A DNA stretch of 64,000 nt from Glaciimonas sp. PCH181 (lineage in GTDB: Bacteria; Pseudomonadota; Gammaproteobacteria; Burkholderiales; Burkholderiaceae_D): assembly GCF_003056055.1 (NCBI RefSeq), contig NZ_PYFP01000001.1, positions 558,001 through 622,000 of the forward strand, in the 5' to 3' direction. The notes beneath the pieces were generated by a model, which was not told where the DNA came from, ran no database searches, and saw only the letters and a list, made by a program, of their open reading frames with translations. The translations under genes and the position numbers were made by a program. Position 1 is the first letter of the stretch; each line of letters begins with the position of its first letter. Shown here piece after piece: positions 29,206 to 39,739 of the stretch.

Positions 29206-31278
29206 AGCCAATGCCCGCTTGCATACGTTTTCAACAGTAAAACCGTATTCACGTAACAGCACATCGCCCGGAGCAGACGCGCCGAAATCGTCGACCGAAA
29301 GCACCGAGCCAGCGTTGCCCACATAACGATGCCAGCCTTGCGCGATACCCGCTTCGACTGCCAGCCGGGCTTTTACCGTCGGGGGCAATACCGTATCGCG
29401 ATATTCCTGCGACTGATTTTCAAATAACTCCCAACTTGGCATAGACACAAGCCGCACCTGAATGTTTTGCGCCTCTAACGCTTTCTGCGCAGCGACGATC
29501 AGCCACACTTCCGAGCCGCTGGCAATCAGAATCAGATCCGGCTTGCCGCCCGACGGATCCGCCAGAATGTAAGCGCCATGCTGCAAGCCATCGGCAGAGG
29601 AAAAATGCGCGCGATCCAACGTCGGCACGTGCTGGCGGGTCAGGGCCAGCGCTACCGGTTGGTGAAATGACTGCATCGCCACGCGCCATGCCACAGCGGT
29701 TTCGTTGGCGTCGGCCGGACGAATAACGATCAAACGCGGGATTGCCCGTAAACTGGCAAGCTGCTCTACCGACTGATGGGTCGAGCCATCCTCGCCCAAT
29801 GCAATGCTGTCGTGGGTAAATGCATACACCACATGCAAGCCCATCAACGCAGCAAGGCGGATCGATGGCCGCATGTAATCGGAAAAAACGAGAAAAGTCG
29901 CACCAAACGGCAGCACGCCGCCATGCGCTGCCAAGCCGTTCATGATCGCGCCCATCGCATGTTCGCGCACGCCAAAATGCAGATTCCGGCCGGTATAACT
30001 CCAACCGCCGCTGTCAGAACCCTGCCTTTCTATGGCCATGTCAAGATCGCTTAAGCCGGGCGGCTGAAAATCGCCATGTCCTTTCAAAGCCGTCATGGTC
30101 GAAGGATCCAGATCCGCCGAGCCGCCAAATAGCGCTGGGAAATGCGCAGCGATGGCGTTCATGACTTTGCCCGCCGCCACCCGCGTTGCCAGGCCTTTCT
30201 CATCCGCCGGAAACTGCGGAATATCGGTATCCCAGCCAGCGGGCAGGGCGGCACCGCCACCGTCCATCCGTTGCTGGAATTCCAAGGCCAGCACAGGAAA
30301 CTGTTTTTCGTAGGCAGAAAAAATATCTTTCCATGCTGCTTCAGCCGTCTCGCCCAGCTTGTTTACTGCAAGAAAGTGCTCTCTGGCGGTATCTGGAATA
30401 GTAAATGGCGGTTCCTCAGGCCAACCCAAATTACGTTTAGTCAGCCGTACTTCTTCCACGCCTAGCGGCGAACCATGCGCCTCGAAAGTGTCTTGTTTGT
30501 TGGGCGAGCCGTAACCAAGATGTGTGCGCACTAATATGAGTGATGGCCGTCCGATTTCAGCGCGCGCAATCTCCAGCGCTTCTGCTATCGCTGCCAAATC
30601 ATTGCCGTCCTTTATTGTTTGCGTTTGCCAGCCATAGGCATCGAAACGCCGTGCGCGGTCCTCGCTAAACGTCATTTCAGTCCCCGCCGACAAGGTCACA
30701 TTGTTGTCATCGTAAAGATAAATCAATTTACCCAGTTGCAAATGACCCGCCAACGACGCCGCCTCGGAGGCAATCCCTTCCATCAAATCGCCATCGCTGA
30801 CAATCCCGTAAGTGAAATGATTGATTACCTGCAAGCCGTCCCGGTTGTACTGCGCAGCTAGATGTGCCTCTGCAATCGCCATGCCGACGCCGTTGGCAAA
30901 TCCTTGTCCGAGCGGGCCTGTCGTAACTTCAACCCCCGGCGTCAGACCGCGCTCTGGATGACCGGGCGTAATACTGCCCCATTGACGAAACTGCTGTAGT
31001 TGTTCCAACGGAAGATCGTAGCCGGTCATGTGTAGCAGGCTATATAGCAGCGCGGAACCGTGTCCCGCCGACAGCACGAAACGATCGCGATCTATCCAGT
31101 GTGGATTGGATGGATGATGTTTCAGAAATTGCGTCCACAGCACATACGCCATCGGTGCTGCGCCCAGCGGTAGGCCGGGATGACCGCTGTTTGCCTGCTG
31201 GACTGCATCCACTGAAAGAAAACGCAGCGTATTGACACAAACATCGTCGAGCGCAGAGAAGGATGGATTGACACGCAT
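29191..31278 (-). CDS. tkt: Transketolase
   Basis: 695-aa thiamine-diphosphate enzyme of the non-oxidative pentose phosphate pathway, moving two-carbon units between ketose and aldose phosphates. Seen: [55 protein letters not shown], the ThDP motif [19 protein letters not shown], then [16 protein letters not shown] and [18 protein letters not shown]. The ATG has AAGGAG upstream. It lies opposite to the zwf-gnd genes but completes their pathway, so the locus forms a sugar-phosphate island. Confidence 0.96.
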   Translation of the reverse strand: MRVNPSFSALDDVCVNTLRFLSVDAVQQANSGHPGLPLGAAPMAYVLWTQFLKHHPSNPHWIDRDRFVLSAGHGSALLYSLLHMTGYDLPLEQLQQFRQWGSITPGHPERGLTPGVEVTTGPLGQGFANGVGMAIAEAHLAAQYNRDGLQVINHFTYGIVSDGDLMEGIASEAASLAGHLQLGKLIYLYDDNNVTLSAGTEMTFSEDRARRFDAYGWQTQTIKDGNDLAAIAEALEIARAEIGRPSLILVRTHLGYGSPNKQDTFEAHGSPLGVEEVRLTKRNLGWPEEPPFTIPDTAREHFLAVNKLGETAEAAWKDIFSAYEKQFPVLALEFQQRMDGGGAALPAGWDTDIPQFPADEKGLATRVAAGKVMNAIAAHFPALFGGSADLDPSTMTALKGHGDFQPPGLSDLDMAIERQGSDSGGWSYTGRNLHFGVREHAMGAIMNGLAAHGGVLPFGATFLVFSDYMRPSIRLAALMGLHVVYAFTHDSIALGEDGSTHQSVEQLASLRAIPRLIVIRPADANETAVAWRVAMQSFHQPVALALTRQHVPTLDRAHFSSADGLQHGAYILADPSGGKPDLILIASGSEVWLIVAAQKALEAQNIQVRLVSMPSWELFENQSQEYRDTVLPPTVKARLAVEAGIAQGWHRYVGNAGSVLSVDDFGASAPGDVLLREYGFTVENVCKRALALLRS

Positions 31279-31508
31279 TTGGTGACTCCTTGATTTCGTT
31301 GACTGGCGGGAACAGCGGCAACTTCAGATTGGGGCGGTATTTTTTAACGCTGAAGATAGGACGAGCGCAGTTTTAACTAGTTCAAAAAAACCTGCGATCA
31401 CATGGGTATGCTGTGTTTTAACGGTCTAGTTTCTATTCGACGTGATCTCTAATTAAGAAAAATCTGAATTTATTTTCAGAATTATCTGCAATCATTTACA
31501 GGTAACCT

Positions 31509-31521
31509 TGCGAAATTCGCA
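31509..31521. promoter_or_regulatory. Short palindrome in a promoter region
   Basis: TGCGAA-A-TTCGCA lies 54-67 nt before the lipoprotein gene, in the A+T-rich interval after the divergent transketolase start. Possible operator; nothing else is recognised in 31279-31575. Confidence 0.35.
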
Positions 31522-31575
31522 GAAATTGTTGTGTTGCAGCATAAAAGTTATTTTTTTGTTTGAGAGAAAGTTTGT

Positions 31576-32217
31576 ATGACGATCAAGACTGTTACCGAAA
31601 AACCGTACCTCATCATTGCTTCGATGACAGTATTTATTTGTTTCGTAATGGCCTGCCAAGACATCCCTCTGAAACGATTATCTTCCTATGATGGTGCCGT
31701 TATATTTACCTTGCCAGCGCAATATAAACCCAGCGATGCAGATGAAAAATTGATTACTTTTGCTTTTCGTTATCCAAGCATGGAGCCAATTTTGCCCGGA
31801 ATGACGGAAAAAGATGATCAGATAAAAATTCACATCAGGCGCACACAAACGCCCAAACGATCCAGTGCCAATTACGCAACGGGGCTGGAAGCCAGAGCCG
31901 CTGAAAAATTCGACCCCCGCCGTCGTAATCTGGAATATTGGACCGGACACCATGGTATTTATCGAACGTACCAACAAGGCAGCCCACAACTACCGAACGC
32001 TGTAAATACGTATTACGTTTTTGAAGCTAAGGATAGGCAAATGGTGTACGTCAAAGACGCGCATTTCACAGCCACTACCAAAGTGCACCGCACCATCGAT
32101 TATCGATTCGACGTGCAATACACGGTTGCCAAAGCGCTCGGTAATAACTTCATTAAATTTGATAACATCGTTACCACGTTAATTAACCGCAATACGACCG
32201 TCCGACCTTTTCTTTAA
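31576..32217 (+). CDS. Putative lipoprotein, unknown function
   Basis: 213 aa. After a short charged start comes a hydrophobic stretch ending FVMAC at residues 23-27, a possible lipobox, so the mature protein may be lipid-anchored. The rest is soluble, rich in charged and aromatic residues (FAFRYPSMEPI, EYWTGHHGIYRTY, RTIDYRFDVQYTVAKAL), with no motif I can name. A GAGAAAG stretch lies upstream of the ATG. It stands alone between transketolase and the formate dehydrogenase genes, and is somewhat A+T-rich. Confidence 0.65.
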   Translation: MTIKTVTEKPYLIIASMTVFICFVMACQDIPLKRLSSYDGAVIFTLPAQYKPSDADEKLITFAFRYPSMEPILPGMTEKDDQIKIHIRRTQTPKRSSANYATGLEARAAEKFDPRRRNLEYWTGHHGIYRTYQQGSPQLPNAVNTYYVFEAKDRQMVYVKDAHFTATTKVHRTIDYRFDVQYTVAKALGNNFIKFDNIVTTLINRNTTVRPFL

Positions 32218-32445
32218 GCTTCCGGAATCAAATCCATTCAACACCGTCAACACCGCAGCGGCAATACTAAACAATAAATCGGTTCCAGGTTTAATGGATG
32301 AGTTAATGGATTTTTATGCCATCACCAGCCTGCGAGTTAATGTCTTAACAGTGTGATATTTGTACGGTGTTTCTCAATTAGTGCTATATTTTTCAGCATC
32401 CACTGTACTCCGGTGTTACCGTTGCATCTGTCATTAGAGGCCATC

Positions 32446-35400
32446 ATGGATCAAATGTCTAGGCGCCAGTTTCTACAAGTTACTGGCACAACGCTGGCGG
32501 GCTCCAGCCTCGCTTTACTGGGTTTTGCGCCAATAGCAGCGCTTGCGGAAGTCCGGCAATATAAACTTTCACGCACTACTGAAACCCGCAATACCTGTCC
32601 CTATTGTTCTGTCGGTTGCGGCATCCTGATGTACGGTCTTGGTGACGGCGCTAAAAACGTCTCTGCCAGTATCATTCATATCGAGGGCGATCCCGACCAT
32701 CCGGTGAATCGCGGCACGCTCTGTCCAAAAGGGGCCAGCCTGATCGATTTCATCCATAGTCCCAGCCGTTTATTAGCGCCTGAATATCGTGCGCCGGGGG
32801 ACGACAAATGGCAAAAAATTGGCTGGAACGATGCACTCGACAAAATCGCCCGGCTGATGAAACAGGATCGCGATGCCAATTTCATTGAAAAAAATGCTGA
32901 CGGCGCGACCGTCAATCGATGGCTGACGACGGGCATGCTGGCGGCATCTGCGGCAACCAACGAAGTCGGGTATCTGACGCACAAAACCATACGTAGTATG
33001 GGGATGCTGGCATTTGATAATCAGGCGCGCGTTTGACACGGTCCTACGGTGGCAGGTCTTGCCCCGACGTTTGGACGTGGCGCGATGACGAATCATTGGG
33101 TCGACATCAAGAACGCCGATGTCATCCTGGTTATGGGCGGCAATGCCGCTGAAGCACATCCATGTGGATTTAAATGGGTGACCGAAGCCAAGGCGCATAA
33201 CAAGGCGCGCTTGATCGTGGTCGATCCGCGCTTTACGCGCACCGCATCGGTGGCCGATTTTCATGTGCCGATCCGGACTGGCTCGGATATCGTGTTTTTG
33301 GGCGCGATCATCAATTACTTGCTGGTGAACGATAAAATCCAGCACGAATACGTGCGTAACTACACTGACATGCCATTTATCGTGCGTGAGGATTTCGCAT
33401 TTAATGACGGCCTGTATTCAGGCTATGACGAAAAAGCCGGTGGGTATCCGAATAAAAGCACGTGGGATTATGAAATGGGCAGCGATGGCTTTGCCACGGT
33501 TGACCCGACGTTGCAGCATCCGCGCTGCGTCTATCAACTGCTGAAGGCTCATTATTCACGTTATACCCCCGCATTAGTCGAACGTGCGTGTGGCGTGCCG
33601 CCGGATAAATTCCAAAAAGTGGCGGAGGCGTTGGCCTCGACTGCAACGCCCGACCGTGCCGGGACCATCCTTTATGCGTTGGGCTGGACCCATCATTCGA
33701 CCGGCGCGCAAATTATTCGGACCGGGGCTATGGTGCAACTGCTGCTGGGGAATATCGGCATTGCTGGCGGCGGCATGAACGCTTTGCGGGGGCATTCGAA
33801 TATTCAAGGGTTGACCGACCTTGGCCTGATGTCCAATTTGCTGCCCGGTTACATGACCTTGCCGGGCGAGAAAGAGCAGGATTTCGACGCTTATATCGCC
33901 GCCCGCGCCAGCAAGCCATTACGCCCTAATCAACTCAGTTATTGGAAAAATTATCGCAGTTTCCACGTCAGTTTCATGAAAACCTGGTGGGGAGATGCGG
34001 CTAAAGCTGAGAATAACTGGTGTTACGACTATCTGCCCAAACTCGATAAGCCCTACGATTTGCTCCAGGCGGTGGAGCTGATGCATCAGGGAAAAATGAA
34101 TGGCTACATTGCGCAAGGTTTCAACATGCTGGCGTCTACCCCTAGCAAGCAGAAGGTCAGCGAAGGTTTGTCGAAACTGAAATGGCTCGTAGTGATGGAT
34201 CCGTTGGCGGTGGAAACGGCCGAGTTCTGGAAGCCGCACGGCGAATTTAACGACGTTGATGCCAAGAAAATCCAAACCGAAGTATTTCGCTTGCCTACCT
34301 CGTGCTTTGCGGAGGAGCGCGGTTCGTTGGTCAGTTCGTCGCGAGTGCTGCAATGGCACTGGCAAGGTGCAGAGCCGCCGGGCCGGTCGCGTAGCGATCT
34401 GGATATTATGTCGGGCATTTTTCTGCGCATGCGTAAGATGTATAAGGCCGAAGGCGGCAAGTTTCCCGATCCGATTGTTAATCTGACCTGGCCCTATGCC
34501 AATCCCGAAAGTCCGACGCCAGAAGAGCTGGCGAAAGAATATAACGGTCAGGCCTTAGTCGATCTGGTCGATCCCAAAGATGCCACCAAGATACTGGCGA
34601 AGAAAGGTGAACAATTGCCATCGTTTGCGTTGCTGCGTGACGATGGCACCACTACTAGCGGCTGTTGGATATTTTGCGGCGCATGGACGCAGGCGGGTAA
34701 TCAGATGGCGCGACGCGACAACACCGATCCAAGTGGGATTGGTCAGACGCTCAACTGGGCTTGGGCATGGCCAGCCAATCGGCGGATATTGTACAACCGC
34801 GCATCATGCGATCTGACAGGCAAACCTTTCGATGCCAAACGCAAGCTGATCGGCTGGAACGGTGCGGCGTGGGGCGGGGTAGACGTACCCGACTTCAAGG
34901 TCGATGAACCGCCCGAAAATGGCATGGGACCGTTCATCATGCTTGCCGAAGGCGTCGCCCGGTTTTTTGCCAGAAATGCGATGGCAGAAGGACCGTTTCC
35001 AGAGCATTACGAACCTTTTGAAAACCCACTTGGCTATAACCCACTGCATCCAAAAAATCCACTCGCTACTAGTAATCCGGCGGCACGCGTATTTGCGCAA
35101 GACCGGGCGCAATTTGGCACACATGCGGCATTTCCGCATATTGCGACCAGTTATCGCTTGACCGAGCATTTTCATTTCTGGACTAAACATGCGCGGCTGA
35201 ATGCGATTATCCAGCCGGAACAGTTTGTCGAAATCGGCGAAGAACTGGCGCGGGAAGTCGGTGTGGTGGCGGGGGATCGGGTTAAAGTCAGCTCGAATCG
35301 TGGGCATATTATTGCTAAAGCTGTAGTTACCAAACGGATCAAATCATTGGTGATTGAAGGCAAAAAAATGCACACGGTTGGTTTGCCCTTGCATTGGGGC

Positions 35401-35517
35401 TTCACTGGCGTGACTAAACCGGGTTATCTGATTAATACCCTGACGCCGTCGGTCGGGGATGCGAATTCTCAGACGCCAGAATTTAAATCGTTTCTGGTTA
35501 AGGTGGAAAAAGCATAA
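32446..35517 (+). CDS. fdnG: Formate dehydrogenase-N/O alpha subunit, selenocysteine-containing
   Basis: Periplasm-facing molybdopterin catalytic subunit oxidising formate to CO2. One reading frame runs from the ATG at 32446 (AGAGG 5 nt upstream) to 35517, interrupted by one TGA at 33034-33036, codon 197, which aligns with the active-site Sec (position 196 in E. coli FdnG): QARV-Sec-HGPTVAGLAPTFGRGAMTNHW. A bacterial SECIS hairpin follows at once. Residues 4-10 (MSRRQFL) form a twin-arginine export signal. Cys51, Cys54, Cys58 and Cys93 bind the [4Fe-4S] cluster. Full length 1023 residues counting Sec. Genes for the Fe-S subunit, cytochrome, maturation factor and Sec machinery follow, so readthrough rather than a frameshift or pseudogene is the right reading. 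Confidence 0.95.
33034..33070 (+). promoter_or_regulatory. Bacterial SECIS element (UGA recoding)
   Basis: The UGA at 33034-33036 is followed by CACGGTCCTA and then a hairpin: CGG (33047-33049), bulged T (33050), GGCA (33051-33054), loop GGTCT (33055-33059), TGCC (33060-33063), CCG (33064-33066). The GGUCU apical loop and single bulged U are the features bound by SelB in E. coli fdhF and fdnG. Confidence 0.93.
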
Positions 35518-35561
35518 TCGGTCTGCGCGTCTGCTGCTAAAGCAGCAAAAGGAGTAACAGC

Positions 35562-36518
35562 ATGGCAATGCAATCGCTGGATATCAGACGTCTGTCAGCC
35601 ACCACGGTGCAGCCGCCTGCGGCACGGGAGCCGGTTACAGGCACCGTCGCCAAGCTGATCGATGTATCTAAATGCATCGGCTGCAAGGCATGCCAGACCG
35701 CGTGCATGGAGTGGAATGATTTACGCGACGAAATCGGCGACACCACCGGCACCTATGACAACCCACGCGACCTGACCGCTAAATCATGGACGGTCATGCG
35801 GTTTTCAGAATACGAAAATCAGGAAGGCAATCTTGAGTGGCTAATCCGTAAGGATGGCTGCATGCATTGCGAAGATCCCGGCTGTCTTAAAGCATGCCCG
35901 GCCCCGGGTGCTATCGTTCAATACACCAATGGCATCGTCGATTTTCATGAGGAAAATTGCATCGGCTGCGGTTATTGCATCGCCGGTTGCCCTTTCGATG
36001 TGCCACGCATCTCCAAAAAAGACCATCGCGCCTATAAATGCACGTTGTGCTCGGATCGGGTCGCAGTGGGGCAAGAACCGGCCTGCGTTAAAACCTGTCC
36101 GACCGGGGCAATTGTATTCGGTACAAAAGAAGACATGAAACTGCATGCCGAGGATCGCATCGAAGATCTGAAATCGCGCGGTTTTGATAAGGCCGGGCTA
36201 TACGATCCGCCCGGCGTCGGCGGTACGCACGTCATGTATGTGTTGCATCACGCTGATCAGCCATCGCTGTATCACGGCTTGCCCAATAATCCACGTATTA
36301 GTCCGTTTGTGTCGCTGTGGAAGGGCGTGACAAAACCATTGGCAATGGCTGGGATTGCGCTGGCAGCATTGACCGGTTTTTTCCATTACACCCGGGTTGG
36401 CCCCAGCGAAGTCAGTGAAGAAGAGGAACGCGAGGCGGAAGAAGCTGCGCGTAAAATCCAGGAAAACGCACAAATTCGGCATGGCCCGCAAAATCCATAT
36501 CCGCCGGGAGAACTGTGA
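35562..36518 (+). CDS. fdxH: Formate dehydrogenase beta subunit, iron-sulfur
   Basis: 318-aa electron-transfer subunit carrying four [4Fe-4S] clusters. Four cysteine groups are visible: [37 protein letters not shown] and CTLCSDRV with CVKTCP. A single C-terminal membrane helix (about [18 protein letters not shown]) anchors it. AAAAGGAG precedes the ATG. A small hairpin TGCTGC-TAAA-GCAGCA at 35532-35547 sits between fdnG and this gene. It passes electrons from FdnG to the cytochrome b subunit. Confidence 0.95.
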   Translation: MAMQSLDIRRLSATTVQPPAAREPVTGTVAKLIDVSKCIGCKACQTACMEWNDLRDEIGDTTGTYDNPRDLTAKSWTVMRFSEYENQEGNLEWLIRKDGCMHCEDPGCLKACPAPGAIVQYTNGIVDFHEENCIGCGYCIAGCPFDVPRISKKDHRAYKCTLCSDRVAVGQEPACVKTCPTGAIVFGTKEDMKLHAEDRIEDLKSRGFDKAGLYDPPGVGGTHVMYVLHHADQPSLYHGLPNNPRISPFVSLWKGVTKPLAMAGIALAALTGFFHYTRVGPSEVSEEEEREAEEAARKIQENAQIRHGPQNPYPPGEL

Positions 36519-37162
36519 TGAAAAGCCTCAAAGAACATCGATCAACCTGGCCGTTAATCCTGCGTTATACCCCCAACGAACGCAGCAATCATTGGATCAC
36601 GGCGATCACATTTGTGTTGCTGGCATTGTCTGGGTTGGCACTATTTCATCCGTCAATGTTTTGGTTGACGGCGCTATTCGGCGGCGGTCAATGGACCCGG
36701 ATTTTGCATCCGTTTGTCGGAATTGTGATGTTTTTATCGTTTTTACTATTAGTTTTGCGGTTTTGGCGACATAACTTGTTTGAAGACGGCGACGTGCAGT
36801 GGCTGAAACAGATCGACGATGTCATTGCTAATAGGGAGGATAAACTCCCCGAAGTGGGCAGATATAATGCTGGTCAAAAACTGCTGTTTTTTGTGATGGT
36901 CGTCTGCATGCTCGGCTTGGTATTATCTGGCATTGTGATCTGGCGACAATATTTTTCCTTCTATTTTCCAGTGACGATTGTGCGTATGTCAGCTTTGTTA
37001 CACGCCATTTGTGCCTTTGTTTTGATCACTGGTATTATCATTCACATTTATGCAGGGTTCTGGATCAAGGGTTCTATCGGCGCAATGGTGCGTGGTACCG
37101 TGACCCTTGGCTGGGCAAGAAAGCATCACCCACGCTGGTTCCGGGAGAGTATAAAAAAGTAA
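36518..37162 (+). CDS. fdnI: Formate dehydrogenase gamma subunit, cytochrome b556
   Basis: 214-aa inner-membrane cytochrome b with four helices that hands electrons to quinone. Haem-ligand histidines lie in RSNHWITAITFVLLALSGLALF, LHPFVGIVMF and LLHAICAFVLITGIIIHIYAGFW. The N-terminus RYTPNERSNHW is typical. The ATG at 36518 overlaps the last base of the upstream stop (TGATG) and has GGGAG; the GTG three bases earlier is in frame but less likely. Confidence 0.93.
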   Translation: MKSLKEHRSTWPLILRYTPNERSNHWITAITFVLLALSGLALFHPSMFWLTALFGGGQWTRILHPFVGIVMFLSFLLLVLRFWRHNLFEDGDVQWLKQIDDVIANREDKLPEVGRYNAGQKLLFFVMVVCMLGLVLSGIVIWRQYFSFYFPVTIVRMSALLHAICAFVLITGIIIHIYAGFWIKGSIGAMVRGTVTLGWARKHHPRWFRESIKK

Positions 37163-37223
37163 CGTAGTTGCCGATCTCACCGGCCCCATTTTCTCTGTAA
37201 GAAGAGAGTAAATAGGAGTCTCA

Positions 37224-38255
37224 GTGCAACGAATTCTAGAACGCGGGCAGATTGAATCCCTCGATCACATCTCCATCGCGCGCTTGCGCTTGCCGCCGAC
37301 GGATGGCGTCTTTGGGTCACGCGCAGCGCGCCTGCGAAAACTAGCCGCCGGTGCCATTAGCGGCACCCCGGTCAGCCCCGAATTAAGTGGATATTGTTTG
37401 CTGATGGCCGATGTAGTTGATGCACAGAATGGTGTGTTTGCATCGCTCATCGACGTTAACGCCGATCCAGAACACCCTGATCAAGACACGCTTGATCTTG
37501 CCCGCCAGCACGGGATGCCTACACTGCCTGCGTTTGGTGATCGGCCTGCTATCTGGTACACCATTTTTGAACGGCTATTGATCGCTCTGGAGCCAACTTT
37601 AGCCGCTCGGCCACAACTTGCGCCAGTGCTGGCCGCTTTGCAAGTACTGGACAAAAATACACTTGATGCGCTAGCCGATGCGGTGCTGGCCCAGCGCACC
37701 GAAGCGCTTGATCCTGCGCAAGCGCCATTCGTGGCTGCCGCGTTGCAAGTCCTCTGGACTTATCGCTCCAGCAAATTGGCGCTGAAAGATGTGCCTGCAC
37801 TGGAAACCGGCACGTTGTGCCCGGTTTGCGGTTCGCCGCCAGTCGCCAGCGTGATACGCATCGGCGGTCAGTCGCAAGGCTATCGTTACTTACATTGCGG
37901 CCTGTGCGCCAGCGAATGGCATATGGTGCGCGTCAAATGTTCGCATTGCGAGAAAAACGCCAATATTGCCTATCAAGGTTTGGATGGGCGTAGCAATACA
38001 GGGGATGAGACAGACAATGGGCAGAAAACCGACGCACCGCTGACTAACAAAGCCAATGACCCGCAAAAAGTTATCCGTGCCGAAACCTGCGACGACTGCC
38101 ACACCTATCGCAAAATTGTTAATCAAGAACATGATTACGAGGTTGACCCGCTAGCCGACGATCTGGCTAGTTTAATGCTGGATGTATTGGTGACCGAGGC
38201 CGGTTATACCCGCGCCAGCATGAATCCTTTACTTTGGTTTGGCGCACCAGAATGA
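37224..38255 (+). CDS. fdhE: Formate dehydrogenase accessory protein FdhE
   Basis: 343-aa cytoplasmic maturation factor needed for active respiratory formate dehydrogenase; a rubredoxin-like, iron-binding protein. Paired cysteines are visible: [20 protein letters not shown] and CDDCHTY. The segment [21 protein letters not shown] is diagnostic. The GTG start at 37224 has AGGAG at 37213-37217. The stretch between CSHC and CDDC is longer than usual, with a polar insert (about [20 protein letters not shown]). It overlaps selA by 4 nt. Confidence 0.93.
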   Translation: MQRILERGQIESLDHISIARLRLPPTDGVFGSRAARLRKLAAGAISGTPVSPELSGYCLLMADVVDAQNGVFASLIDVNADPEHPDQDTLDLARQHGMPTLPAFGDRPAIWYTIFERLLIALEPTLAARPQLAPVLAALQVLDKNTLDALADAVLAQRTEALDPAQAPFVAAALQVLWTYRSSKLALKDVPALETGTLCPVCGSPPVASVIRIGGQSQGYRYLHCGLCASEWHMVRVKCSHCEKNANIAYQGLDGRSNTGDETDNGQKTDAPLTNKANDPQKVIRAETCDDCHTYRKIVNQEHDYEVDPLADDLASLMLDVLVTEAGYTRASMNPLLWFGAPE

Positions 38256-39739
38256 CTACTTCAACATCAGCGTTGGATAGCAATGCCGCTTTTGCGGCGC
38301 GTTTGCCCTCGGTCGAGCGGATACTCGCGGATACATCATGTACAGCGTTGATCGAAAAATATGGCCGTACCCAAACACTGGCGGCGGTGCGCGCGCTGCT
38401 GGCAGAACTACGAGAGGAAATCGCCGGACCACGCACAACAGAAACGCCCCCGATCGCTGTCATTGATGAGATTACAGCCTTGAACGCGGTAATTGCCGAG
38501 CGTTTGGCAACGGCCGCCATTTCGCCGTTAAAGCAAGTTTTCAATCTAACCGGCACGGTGTTGCATACCAGTCTTGGTCGGGCGATTCTGCCGGACGTTG
38601 CTATTTGCGGGGTGGTGGATGCATTGCGTGCGCCGATGAATCTGGAGTTCGATTTAGCCACCGGCAAGCGGGGCGACCGCGATGATTTGGTCGAAGATTT
38701 ACTGTGTGAGCTGACCGGCGCAGAAGCCGCGACCGTGGTCAACAACAACGCTGCCGCCGTGTTGCTGATGTTGAGCGCATTGGCGTCACGTCGAGAAGTG
38801 ATCGTTTCTCGTGGCGAGTTGGTCGAGATCGGAGGTGGGTTCCGTATTCCCGACATTATGATGCGGGCCGGTGCCAAGTTGCGTGAAGTCGGTACCACCA
38901 ATCGCACGCACCTGAGCGACTATGCGGATGCCATTGGCCCGCGCACAGCATTGCTGATGAAAGTGCATTGCAGCAATTATGTGATTCAGGGTTTTACTAC
39001 GAGCGTAGAAGTCGATCAATTGGCGCGGCTGGGGAAAATCCATAACGCCCCGACCGTGGTCGATTTGGGCAGCGGCACGTTGGTTGATCTATCGCAGTAT
39101 GGCTTGCCGTGCGAAACAACGGTCCGCCAGACCATCGAGGCCGGGGCTGATCTGGTGACGTTTAGCGGCGACAAGCTGCTGGGTGGCCCGCAGGCGGGAC
39201 TGATCGTCGGGCGCGCCGACTTGATCAAAAAAATTAAACGTCATCCGCTAAAGCGGGCTTTGCGTGTTGGAAAGCTGACGCTGGCCGCACTGGCACCGGT
39301 TCTTGGTTTATATCGTAGCCCCGAGTTTTTGCCGCAACAGTTGACAACGTTGCGGCTGTTGACGCGTCCGCAGGCGGAAATACGGGCACAGGCAGAAATC
39401 CTGACGCCGCTGCTGCAACAGGCGCTGGGTGATCGGTATGTTGTTGCCGCCGAACCGCTGTTTAGTCAAATTGGCAGTGGTGCATTGCCGGTCGATTTGT
39501 TGCCTAGTTATGGATTTTCGGTGCGGGTGAGCCGATCTCATCCGGCCAGGCCTCGCGGGAAATCGGGGCTTTCTCAACTTGAGAAATGGTTGCGCGAATT
39601 GCCGCGTCCCGTCATCGGGCGGATTGCCAACGATACTTTGTGGTTGGATTTGCGTTGTCTGGAAAGTGCCGACGAAGCGCAGTTCACAGCGCAGTTGATG
39701 GCGCCATTGCGCGAACCTATAACGACGGTGACGCCATGA
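38252..39739 (+). CDS. selA: L-seryl-tRNA(Sec) selenium transferase
   Basis: 495-aa PLP enzyme converting seryl-tRNA(Sec) to selenocysteinyl-tRNA(Sec) with selenophosphate. Seen: [56 protein letters not shown] and the PLP lysine at about residue 308 in [14 protein letters not shown]. The ATG overlaps the fdhE stop (ATGA) and the stop overlaps selB (ATGA). The product decodes the UGA of fdnG upstream, so enzyme and substrate lie in one operon. Confidence 0.97.
   Translation: MTTSTSALDSNAAFAARLPSVERILADTSCTALIEKYGRTQTLAAVRALLAELREEIAGPRTTETPPIAVIDEITALNAVIAERLATAAISPLKQVFNLTGTVLHTSLGRAILPDVAICGVVDALRAPMNLEFDLATGKRGDRDDLVEDLLCELTGAEAATVVNNNAAAVLLMLSALASRREVIVSRGELVEIGGGFRIPDIMMRAGAKLREVGTTNRTHLSDYADAIGPRTALLMKVHCSNYVIQGFTTSVEVDQLARLGKIHNAPTVVDLGSGTLVDLSQYGLPCETTVRQTIEAGADLVTFSGDKLLGGPQAGLIVGRADLIKKIKRHPLKRALRVGKLTLAALAPVLGLYRSPEFLPQQLTTLRLLTRPQAEIRAQAEILTPLLQQALGDRYVVAAEPLFSQIGSGALPVDLLPSYGFSVRVSRSHPARPRGKSGLSQLEKWLRELPRPVIGRIANDTLWLDLRCLESADEAQFTAQLMAPLREPITTVTP

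Noticed and set aside
32353..33048. Formate dehydrogenase as a gene broken by a stop codon, or two separate genes
   Set aside because: The TGA is in frame at the active-site Sec position, followed by a SECIS hairpin, and selA, selB and selC follow.
38167..38907. 246-aa antisense ORF over selA
   Set aside because: Ser/Arg/Thr-rich shadow of a well-supported gene.
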